A DNA stretch of 64,000 nucleotides from Rhizophagus irregularis (taxonomy: Eukaryota > Glomeromycota > Glomeromycetes > Glomerales > Glomeraceae): assembly GCF_026210795.1 (NCBI RefSeq), contig NC_089436.1, positions 620,001-684,000 of the forward strand, written 5' to 3'. A model generated the notes under the pieces. It was given only the letters and a program-made list of their open reading frames with translations, did no database searches and was not told the origin of the DNA. Position numbers and translations under genes: made by a program. Below, one piece after another: positions 48,601 to 58,646 of the stretch. Position 1 is the first letter of the stretch. Every line of letters begins with the position of its first letter.

Positions 48601-49523
48601 TTTGCACAACCTGCGGCAGAAGGATTTTTACCACAATCTGGAGCATTTACACAATTTGGACCATATGGATTTGTTGTTGTACAATCAAGTGGTGCACTTG
48701 ATGGATTAGCCGAAGGAGAAGTTGAAGGAGTAGCAGGAGTAGGAGTAACTGGAGGAGGAACACCACCACATTCGGGACTTGTTGGATAAGTTTGACAATT
48801 TAATTTCCCATTATCACATCCGTCAGCACCGGGAGTCTTTCCGCAATTTGGAACATTAGCACATCCCGGAGGTGGATTTGCAGATCCACAATCAACTTTA
48901 CAACCGGGACCATAAGGATTATCATCGCAAGGAGATTTTGGAACAGCTTTACAACCACCAGCTTTTTCACAAATATCTTTACAACCTTCAAGATTAGGAT
49001 TTTGACTACAAGAATTTTCAGCAGATTTTGGATCTTTACATTTATCAGGATATTTAGAACAACATTCAAAAGTAGTTGCTTTAGCACCATCACATTCAGG
49101 ATGTCTTTTAACAAGATGAATATTTGCTGACATTGAAAAAGTTTGATGCCTTTTAGTCAAAGTTGATTTTGAAATTGAACAAAAATTATCAGCAGGAATA
49201 GAATGTTTTTCAACATTCAAAGATTTTGAAGTTCCATCAGGTTCGATTACATTAAACCATAAATTTTGTACATTACAATTTATGTTAGGTTCTTGTTTTG
49301 TTAATCTTAATAATATAGTACCATCCAGATAACTAGTACTTTGAATTACTTTAAGATCACTTTCAGTATTAAGAGTTAAAGGTTGTTGAGCAAAAGTGAA
49401 CTGAGGTAAAAAAATTGTAATAAAACAAATATAAAATAATATCATTATAATAGGTCTATTTTCATTTAAAAAAAGTCCAAAAGAAACTCGTTCTTCTATC
49501 CTAAACTTATTTCGTTTCAACAT
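42606..49523 (-). CDS. Large mosaic surface protein, seven exons, about 2,125 residues
   Basis: I reconstruct exons 49523-48223, 48147-48022, 47934-47279, 47171-46770, 46673-46641, 46553-45986 and 45897-42606; phases agree at every junction. Exon 1 has a signal sequence (about 25-46, ending TFAQQ) and a Cys-rich region of short C-x-x-NP-x-x-x-GC modules (about 145-400) with a Pro/Thr/Ser linker. Exons 2-4 encode a beta-rich ectodomain (for example GTWDLPLGFYTSGIVLPNNT); exon 3 contains no ATG. Exon 5 is a 33-nt microexon with a GC donor. Exons 6-7 carry about five membrane helices (near 964-985, 994-1015, 1030-1045, 1108-1132, 1139-1162), including FFEDLPQLIIYS. The last 900 residues are acidic/Thr-rich with 75-residue tandem repeats. 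Function is unknown; a cell-surface sensor or wall-linked protein is my inference. Confidence 0.8.
43370..44290 (-). repeat. 225-bp tandem repeats (75 codons), four near-identical copies
   Basis: A marker word (GTTTCAATAG on the + strand) recurs at 43591, 43816, 44041 and 44266, exactly 225 bp apart. Each unit encodes a segment such as TVTERTPDGNGINGITTVKV followed by TTKKDPSGKVIDTDT and YTEKTSDVKTGS. Two middle copies are almost identical in DNA. Three more diverged units follow toward the C-terminus of the protein (43370 down to about 42690). The array lies wholly in exon 7 and keeps frame. Confidence 0.95.
46641..46673 (-). other. 33-nt microexon with a GC-AG intron downstream
   Basis: The acceptor CAG ends at 46674. 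The exon encodes ten whole codons (SATPFTYQEG) plus partial codons and is followed by GCAAGT at 46640 rather than GT. No nearby GT donor keeps the frame with the next exon (acceptor CAACAG ending 46554). It is a minor but known donor class in fungi. Confidence 0.7.
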
Positions 49524-49770
49524 ATTTTTTTAATAATATTTTTCTCAAAAAAGAAAAAAAATATTATTATTATTTAAATATTTAGGGTAAAAATGAACAA
49601 GAGGAGGAAAAAAAAAAATTAGAAAAAAAGAGTAACTTAATGGACTTAGAGAAAATCCAAAAATTTTTTTTTGCTAATGAATAAATAAATGTGAAAAAAA
49701 AAAAAAAGTTATGCACAAAAATGGACACAAAGGAGCTGGTTAGATACAAAAAACTCCAAAACGTATAAAA

Positions 49771-49773
<3 letters not shown>

Positions 49774-49820
<47 letters not shown>

Positions 49821-49836
49821 CTTTTTTTTTTTTTTC
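49774..49836 (+). repeat. Long poly-T tract
   Basis: 47 uninterrupted T, one C, 14 T, one C. It lies about 250 bp upstream of the start of the large surface-protein gene. Such length is prone to slippage and assembly error. Confidence 0.9.
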
Positions 49837-51604
49837 TTAACTCTTGAATAAGAGTTACCATAACAACAAAAAAAGATGTGCTTTTTATTTATAACTTACA
49901 TGCTACATGCTTCCCCGTATAATTAATTATTCAAAAAAAAAAAATGGCGGATACAAACGCAACCGAAGAGATAACAATTGAATCGCACAGATTATTGAAT
50001 TTAGAAATGAATAGCCAACGAACTTTATTTGACATTAAAGTCGTGTCACATTATACTCGCTTTTTGGAAATTCGGCCGCATATATCGAACGTACAATGAT
50101 TGTACAATAGTACAAAGGGATAAATTTAATCATTTTAATAAGACGACATGAAAAAAACAATTTAACACGTTAAACTCTTTTAGTAATAAAAATCCTTTTA
50201 ACTCCCATCGGCACAAAACGACCGAGATTTTTTTTTATTATTATTAAAATTGACTTTATAATTATAATTAAAAATATTATTATTAACAATATGATAAAAA
50301 ATGGGTTAAAATAAAGATAAAAAAGAACAATGAAATGGTAATTTTATAGACGAATAATGCAAGGCAAAAAAAAACATCAGCCCAATTTGATTACACAATG
50401 ATAACATTTTTTTCATTTAAACAAAATCAATATTAGAGGGAAATTTTCTCATATCACATAATCGAACAACTTTTTTAAAAATATACATTTATATATTAAC
50501 GTCAAAGACGCCATTTTACTCTCATGGATAAAAATAATTGTTTTTTTTTAGATCTTATTCTTTTTTTGTCTAACCTGTTGGGATAAAAGTTTTAGCGCGA
50601 AAGTTTTGTTGGTTAATAATCAAATATCATTGATATTGAGAAAATCACGTGATCCCGCCAAAAAAATTTTGCTTCGCCTCACTTCCTATAAAATGTACAT
50701 TTCATTGTTGATATATATATATTTATTTATTTATAAAAAAAAATGTCAAAAAAAAATATTGGTAATATTTATTATTTATCGGTTTTTTCCCTCTTTGAAA
50801 TGAATTAATATAAAACTATAAAAACAATATAAATTTTAATGAATAACACGACATTAAAAAATTCGAACGAAAGAATATTAGATTTTCCGAAATTTCTTTT
50901 CATGGAATTCTAATTTGAAAGAATGTTACGCAAATTTCCCATACACTGATATTTTTTTTCTCATCTAAGAACTAACAAGTTTTATTTTCTTTTCTCCTTA
51001 AAATTAATAGATATTTTTGTAAATAAGGTTTATCTCTTACAAATAATAAATTGTTATATTTGGTTTTTTTATTTAAAATCTCCTTTTTTGAAACATTAGA
51101 AATATTTGTATCACTTAATATTATTAAATCTGGAGTATTGCCGCGTGACTCATAATGGTTTTATTATCTAAGGATCTACAGATCTAATATAGACTTCAAT
51201 TTTTCCATCTCTGAGTTTTCTCTCTCTCTTTTTTTTACGACTTTTGGTAAGGCTTTGGATAATAGTTACGCTAAAACAGTAAAATAATTGATAAATTTTA
51301 TCCCATTGTTCATTTAATCAATTTTTTTTCTAGAATTTTAAAGATTCTAGATGTCGATTTTAGTCCCAGATGATATGAAAAAAAAAACCCCGTTTTAAAA
51401 TCGATTAAAAATCGATTTTAAACGATTCGATTTATCCAAATGGAAAAGAAATAAAATAAGATTTTCCCACCATTACATTATTTATTAAAAGTTGGGAGCA
51501 TGTGAAACGAATAAAAATCTATCCCAAAACTATATCACGTTAGTTTAAATGCATTCAATATAAAAATTCGAGTTAACCGGCCCGACGAAAATGGCGTGTA
51601 ATAC

Positions 51605-51630
51605 TTCACATGATTGTAAAATCATGTGAA
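51605..51630. other. Perfect 11-bp hairpin with a GTAA loop
   Basis: TTCACATGATT (51605-51615) and AATCATGTGAA (51620-51630) are exact complements around four bases. It lies in non-coding DNA with no T run directly after it, so it is not a typical terminator. It could be a decayed inverted-repeat end or chance. Confidence 0.5.
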
Positions 51631-54267
51631 TTGCTTACTTTTTTTAGAGGTTTTTTCTGCATATTGTGCATATTCGGGCTGAAATATTTTGTTACACAGT
51701 ATATTATATGGTTAGCTTTATATAGTCTTATTCCTCTTATTAAGTTTAACGTATGGAACTATTAGTACAATGAATACTGATAAAGATTTTTTTATTATTA
51801 TCACAAATTCTTGGCCCTAATCAATTATCACTATCACATATTAAACCAGTTAGTCTCGTAATTTTCACAATAATAGCGAAAAAGAAACTGTATATGGTAT
51901 TGGGATCGCTGCAGGTCCTTAATTAGAATGTATCCTAAATTCATTTGCATTTGTTAATCGAAATTTTAGGGTTCATTCTATTCGGAAATAAAAAAGTATT
52001 TTTACCATATTTGTTAAAAAAAAATTTCAAAATATATTTCTTTTTTTTTTTTTTAATTTGACAAAATATTTGAAATCACGTGATAGATTTGATTTTTTAT
52101 TTTTAATCCCGGCCGAAGAATTCATGATAATTTAGCCTGACATTTCTTTTACTATGTCATTATCACAGGAGATCAGGAGATGTCATACATAACCTGTTCA
52201 ACGCATAAAAATAAACATAAATATTTTCAACATTAGATCTTTACTATGGTCATTTTATTGATGTTATTGATGCAAAAACCGGTAATATTGCATTATGCAT
52301 GACTATGAAAGTGACTCTTTTCATTTCAACATTTCGGCCGATTTTTATTTAATTTAATTAGAAACTTCTTTCGAAATGTTATGATGTAAATAATGTAACA
52401 AAATTTTTTTAGATATTATACTAAGTCCATATAATTAAAAGAATTCTAACAATAGATCACTTTCAAAATTTTTTTTCTTTTTATGATCTAAAAATAAAAA
52501 TCCTCATCTTTATCCGAATACTTCGCTATCTCAAAATCTAAAACAACCCGAATAATTTACCATATGATAGATAGTACACGGATCAACTTTTTTTTTTTTA
52601 TGAGTGTGACGCGACTATGCATTAATTGTGATACTTTCCAAGGGTAAAATTCTAAGTTAATAGAAAATTTTCGTGCAGATTGCTTGAAACAAGAACCCCT
52701 TGTTATGCATACATTAAAAAAAAAGGCCATCATGTATATCTTTCTTTTTTTAAATAATGTCAGCCAGAATTTTATAATTTTGGCCCTGAAAAGAATGAAT
52801 ACATGCACACCCTCCCCTAGATCTATTATTTATTTATATAATGACTGTTATAACTCGGCAGCTTGAGACCCTAAAATAAATGTAATTAGGCAAAGAATTT
52901 TTATATACCATAACATTACCACCATAACTAACGATTGTTTAGGAAAAGATTAAGATTCTAATATTTAATTTCATTATTTGAATTAACTTTAATTTCACCT
53001 TATTTAGAATTATATTGATTATCCTCAGGAAATACAAGTTATCTACAACGAAAACTTAAATAGAAGTTCATTGGAGCAATGAAATAGTTCATATTGTACA
53101 ATTCATTGAGAAAACAAAATTTAAATAAATAGGATAAAATAATTTAATATAAAAAGTATATCTCTCTCTTCAAATGGTATTAGAAGATATTACTAATATT
53201 ACACATATAATTTTGTTACGCGTACAAATGTTTGAATCACAAATGTTGACACAAAAAAAAAGAAAAATTTTTGCAAATTAAAAATAAAGTTAATTAAAAA
53301 CTATGAAACGCTTCAGATTAATTAACGATAAGTGTTTTATATAATGATATATATATTGGCTTTTTTTATACAGTATATATTTTACAGTATACTAGGAAAA
53401 AAAAAACTCTTGTTTTTCGATTTTATAACGGTTCATCTTTTTTTTAAAAAATATAATATGTACTGTATATATATATTATATATTATTATTCAACGGCAAA
53501 ATAAAAAAAAAGCCTCTCCCCCCAATCTGATAGCCAACGAATTTGACGTTATCTATTTAATTTTAATTTTGAAACCCGTCCTAGCGTCCCGTGTAATGTT
53601 TGTTGTCAAATTTGTTCAAATATAATATAAATATATTTTTAATTATATTATAATTGTGTGGCGCAGTTTACATTTTAATTGACCGAAATTAAATTGTAAC
53701 ATCAATCGATTCTATTGGATATATATAAAACATTTTGACATCATTTATAAATTAAATGCATTTGAGAAACAATATAATCACGAAAATAATTTGAATGAAT
53801 TAATTGAATAAAATTCTTTAATGGAACGATTTTTTGTTTATCTTATTTATGTGTGATAATTTCCGATACACATAATAATTAATAAATAAAATTTTGTCTT
53901 ATAACACGGATGATAAATAGAATTTTTTCGATCTTTTTCAATCTCGTAATTATTTTACGCATAATGTTTGTAGTATAATCATTAAAGTCTTTAATCAAAT
54001 AGAATTCATCTTTTTTTTAAAAAAAAAATGTTTCATAAAGTAACCATAAATGATTTAGTCCAACTGCAAAAGCTAAATGTAACTGTATTAAAATTTTTTA
54101 AAAAATTGGAAAATATTTTCTCTTTATAATGTTTTATCTGTGGGGTAAAATGGTAAAATAAATATACAATAAATAATTATAATACATATTATATATATAT
54201 TATTTATGAAAAAAAATGAATTGCACAGATTTTATTATTTATTTCAATAAAAGTTTTCTCCGGATGA

Positions 54268-54269
54268 TT

Positions 54270-54301
<32 letters not shown>

Positions 54302-54355
54302 TAATAATAATAATAATAATAATTATAATTAATTATAATTAATTATAATTATAAT
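54268..54355 (+). repeat. AAT microsatellite followed by TTATAATTAA-type repeats
   Basis: About 17 AAT/ATA triplets with one interruption, then four copies of an AATTATAATT-like word. Confidence 0.85.
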
Positions 54356-54932
54356 TTGTACTGTTACTGCTGTATATTATTTTAGTTGAAGAAAACTTAT
54401 ACCACGTTTTAAAACCGTCCATGTTTCACTCATGTAAGGACTTACATGTGTCGATTTTTTGATAGGTTATGTCGACTGTTGCTCGTAGCTTATAATTCCT
54501 GTCTACCAACCAGTTTTAATACCGAAATGCAACTTAAATACCTTTTTTTTTTTAAGCTTACGGCTAAGATCCTCAGGCTAAACAAACAAAAAACAAGGTC
54601 GCGAGTGCTTTTTTTAGACCCCTAATAATTCTAAATTAAAATATTACTCAAATTCGACCCATGTTTCATCATCCTTCTTCTTCTCGGTTTCTCCCATTTC
54701 CTCTTCCACTTACTTCCTTTACTTATCCAGTACTCATTACTTCCAATTAAAAGTGGAATGTACGATTCACTCCTTCTTTCGTTTCGATATCAAATTTCTA
54801 ACTATAGATAATTATAAATCTTTTAAAAAAAAAAAAAAATTACATACATATATATTTATTGAATTTTTTCTTTCTTACTTTCTTTATTTATTTCTAATAT
54901 TATATATATATATATTTTTTTTTTGTTGAGTT

Positions 54933-56170
54933 ATGCCTGAATATTCACCCTTGGTCGTTCTTTATATTACTACACACTTGATAAGCCTAATTTTATTATC
55001 TATTCTCGTTTTTCTCATTTTAAAGACCGGATCTTTTATTTCGAAGTGGACTTTATTTCAACTATGCATATGCTTATTTGTCTTGGGTTTATCGAGTTTA
55101 CTTACCGTAATAATATACGGAGATAGTATGAAAGATAAAGCTCTCGACACTCCTTTGTGTATAATTCAAAATAAAATTATATTATTAATTTATTGTCCTT
55201 TAAAATTATTTCCGGGAGCTTTATGTATATATTTATGGTTCGCGGTAGCACGTTCTAATTATTCTATAGAACAAAATTATTTTTGGTATTTTAGCGGTGT
55301 AATTTGGGTCACAACAATATGTGTAAATATAGTTGGTTTTAGGGAAAATAGAAAGGAAAAAAATTGGGGCGTTATACCGGGTGAATTTTTTTGTAAATCG
55401 ACTCCTTCTAATACAGTATGGTTGTTTTATCTTATTCCAACAACTGTATATGCCTTTTCTTCGCTATTAGTTTCAGGTAAAATACATGATCTTCGATCCA
55501 CAAATGGTATTTTCATGTGTCACCATTTTTTATAGTTTGCAACACGAATTAATTTTTTTTTTTTTTACCAAAAAAAACACAGCACATTCTAGTTATATTC
55601 TATGGGGTCGATGGCGTAATTTTAATCAAAAACAGAATCGGCGAACAGCGATAGATCTTGGTTATGCTGTCAGATTAACCGTTTTAAGTGGTTTTTATTC
55701 GATTTTACTTTTAGCTTCATTGATACCTTCAGTTACTGAGAAAATTGATAATGATATGACAGCCAACAATCAAACCATTACATTTCTTGATTTTGCCCCT
55801 GCATTTTTGTACGTATGATTAATTAAATTCCTTTTATATATATATTTCATAAATTCATTTATATATATATATTTCTTTTTTTTTTAGTGGTACAATGCTC
55901 TTTATGATTTTTGGAACAACAAAATCAGCAGCAATCTTTCTTCCATGTTGTTATTATATTCCTCCAAGTGAACGTAAAAGACAAAGATCAATGATAAGTC
56001 AACAATATGAAAATTCTTCAATAAGATCTCGTATAAATGATTCTATTGAATTAGATGTAATAATTAAACAAGATAGTTCTGGAATTAAACAAGAAATTTC
56101 TGGAACCGAATCAATATTTGAATCAAATTTTGCAACGGTTTCAACTAGGAATTCAATACTTGAAGATTAA
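54933..56170 (+). CDS. Seven-transmembrane (GPCR-like) protein, paralogue of the 39-kb gene
   Basis: Exons 54933-55476, 55583-55808 and 55888-56170 join in frame to 350 residues. The acceptor at 55581-55582 was chosen because it gives an alignment with the 39-kb paralogue without gaps (HSSYILWGRWRNFN against FSIIILYRKWKIFN, then QNRRTAI in both). Seven hydrophobic segments, the IYGD and LGYAVRL motifs and the final LPCCYYIPP are shared. The C-terminal tail is longer, Ser/Ile-rich and polar (IRSRINDSIELDVIIKQDSSG), and looks like a cytoplasmic regulatory tail that could be phosphorylated. A receptor role is inferred from topology alone. The start is the first ATG after a long T run and directly precedes helix 1. 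Confidence 0.85.
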
Positions 56171-56519
56171 TAATAATGATGATAAACAAAAAAACAAACA
56201 TCGTAAATTTGTAAAAAGAAAAAAAGTAAATCTGTAAATTAGCAAAAATTTAGATAAAAAAAAAAAATATTGAATTTTTATATTATTATATTATTATATT
56301 AATTTTTATATATCGTAGAAAGAAGAAAAACTTTTTTAATTTGAAATTAAAAAAATTTATTTTTTCTTTAAAATGAGAGATTGGAGATATGATATGGGAG
56401 ATATGATATGGGATGATATGTAAGATAACAAACAAAAAAATAACAAGTACAAGAACAAGAAATTAATTAATTACGTGGATCAAAATGGAAAGTTTATTAT
56501 TATTATAATTATAATTAAT

Positions 56520-56790
56520 TATTAGCCAAGATTACTATTAACTGAGATTACTATTAGTCAAGATAAAATTATTATTTAACCGAGATTATTATTAGTCAAG
56601 TTAATTATTATTAAACGAGATTATTATTAGTCAAGTTAATTATTATTAACCGAGATTACTATTAATCAAGTTAATTATTTTTAACAAAGATTACTATTAG
56701 TCAAGTTAATTATTTTTAATCGAGATTACTAGTTAACTATTTTTAATCGAGATTACTATTAACCGAGATTATTATTAACTGAGAAGGAAA
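56520..56790 (+). repeat. About 35-bp degenerate minisatellite
   Basis: Six to seven imperfect copies of a unit reading CGAGATTATTATTAG then TCAAGTTAATTATTATTAA, with shortened units at the right end. Pure A/T apart from the CGAG and TCAAG marks. Confidence 0.8.
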
Positions 56791-57399
56791 AAATAATTAC
56801 AAAAAAAAACAGCTGTAACTTTTTTTTTTAATTATTAATATTTAATATTTATTTGCATGTCTTTTTTTCTTTTTTTTTTTTAATTCTTTTTATTTAATTT
56901 CTTGGGAGTATAATTAGTATAATTTTCTTTAATATATCTTCCACCTACAAAAAAAAAAAAAAAAAAATTTAAATAGAATTAAAAAAAAAAAAGAATAATA
57001 AAAAAAAAAGTCCCCGATCTCGGGAATTTTTGTATTGCATAAAAAAAAATATGACATGTGAGGCCAAGAAATTTTTCAATCAGTTCTTTTTTTTCCCTGC
57101 TTTCCTTGCTTTCCCTGATTTCCCTGCATGTTCACATGTTAAATGATAATCACTTGCTTTACCCTTAAATATTTGTTAATTATTACTATAATGGATTTCA
57201 TTTTTTGGACGAAAAAGAATATACTTTTAACTATAAAAAGAAGTTATTGTTATTGTATATGAAATTTTTTTCTCACTCTAATTGGTTTATAATACATTTA
57301 TATAATATATCCATAACCATGGTTTATCCGTTAATGGGATTTGAATGATAGAAGCTCATCATATTTATTATACGTACACCCTCTTGGGGAGATTGAACA

Positions 57400-57512
57400 A
57401 GAGGGAGCATTTATGAAGGGTATACATAATGGCCACATTTATGGAGGGTACATTTTATGGAGGGTGCATTTATAGAGGGTGCATTTAAGGGGGGTACATT
57501 TTATAGAGAGCT
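57400..57512 (+). repeat. Short G-rich tandem repeat
   Basis: Five to six imperfect copies of a 16-20-bp unit around GGAGGGTGCATTTAT (variants GGAGGGTACATTTTAT, GGGGGGTACATTTTAT). It stands out from the surrounding AT-rich DNA by its GGG runs on one strand. Confidence 0.7.
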
Positions 57513-58050
57513 GATGGTTTAGTGGGCAGGCAATAGTACCCGAGTATCTTCCAAATTTAGTGGTAACTTTATATTACATGAATTTTATTGCAAAATTATA
57601 TATAATCGGATAAATTGTAATATATAATGTCGCATATATAATGTAATTTATATTATGGGTATGGGAACTTGGGGGCTGCATTAAATATGGTAGTTTAGAT
57701 CAACTTTTAAAACATTCCATTTATTCCATTTATTCATGCCTTTTTTTATAATTCTTGAATGACTTCTTGAGCATGAGGCATGTAATCGAAATTTTTTTGT
57801 TACACATTCGATAGGATGAAGTCGGGAAACCCGCCCACGTACTCACGTATCCTAAGGTTCATAGTTCATACATAATTTTGGAGGTGCCAAAATAATAATA
57901 AATCCCCTTTTCGGGATAACCCTAATTAATACAATGATTATTATTTATTATCATTTCCCGAAATCCCCGAATACATGCATTATTGACACGCGTGTATAAA
58001 ATTAATTATTAAGATAAAATATTAATAAATTAAAAAAATGTCTTCTGTTA

Positions 58051-58166
58051 GTTACGGCCATACACAGTGAAAAGCACCGGAACCCGTCCGATCTCCGAAG
58101 TTAAGCCACTGATGGCCCAGTCAGTACTACGGTTGGGGACAACGTGGGAATACTGGGTGCTGTAAC
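58051..58166 (+). rRNA. 5S ribosomal RNA
   Basis: The sequence starts GTTACGGCCATAC, then contains AAAGCACCGG, CCCGTCCGATCTCCGAAG, TTAAGCC and GTACTACGG, and ends GGGTGCTGTAAC. This is the fungal 5S consensus over about 116 nt. The 5' GTTACGGC and 3' GCTGTAAC ends pair (one G-U) to form helix I, and a T run directly after (58167 onward) is a normal RNA polymerase III stop. The internal box A and C elements are intact. It lies alone, away from any rDNA unit, as is usual where fungal 5S genes are dispersed. Confidence 0.97.
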
Positions 58167-58646
58167 TTTTAATTTTTTTTTTTTTTTTTTGATATAAAAA
58201 GGGTTTTGTAATACAATTTAATCAAAAATATCGAATTTCAGAATTGGGTATCATTTAGAACGTTCAACAACTTTTTTTTTTTATGACATATTTTTTTTCT
58301 TGAAGTTATCAAAAGATAAAGATACTGCGGCAACTGCGTTACTAATTTATACAAAAATGTAATAAACCTGAAATTTATATAATTTATCCAAATAAAGGGT
58401 TGATGAGTTAATTCGAATCTATTTTTAACAAAAAGGTTCCTAGATTTTTTTTTTTATAAAGTGATTTTCTTTTTTTCCTTTTCTTTTCTTTTTATTATTA
58501 TTATTATTATTATTGATTATTGATTTTATCTTTTTTTTTTTTATATATTATTTTTAAATTTATTTAATTTATTTTTATTTTTATTTTTTTTTATTTTATT
58601 TTTTATTTTTATTTTTTATTTTTATTTTTAAATAATTTTTTAAAGA
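58167..58646. other. Intergenic, promoter of the tandem kinase-like gene
   Basis: Mostly T runs and ATT repeats between the 5S gene and the next ATG. No gene seen. Confidence 0.5.

Larger units (their letters stand above)
49524..54932. other. 5.4-kb gene-free stretch
   Basis: Contains the promoter of the large surface-protein gene, a very long T tract (49774-49836), a perfect 11-bp hairpin at 51605-51630, palindromic ATCGATT words at 51400-51425, CACGTG sites at 50646 and 52077, and an ATA microsatellite at 54268-54322. Short frames at 50606, 52557, 52684 and 53332 are A/T-run products. No gene or RNA was recognised. Confidence 0.5.
56171..58050. other. Intergenic with two minisatellites
   Basis: Apart from the two tandem arrays listed separately, the stretch has A/T homopolymers, a duplicated GGAGATATGATATGG phrase at about 56384-56412 and unremarkable AT-rich sequence up to the 5S gene. 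No protein gene is supported. Confidence 0.5.

Noticed and set aside
48532-49114. Frames opposite or out of phase with the Cys-rich exon
   Set aside because: Shadows of the spaced Cys/Pro/Gly codons of exon 1 of the surface protein.
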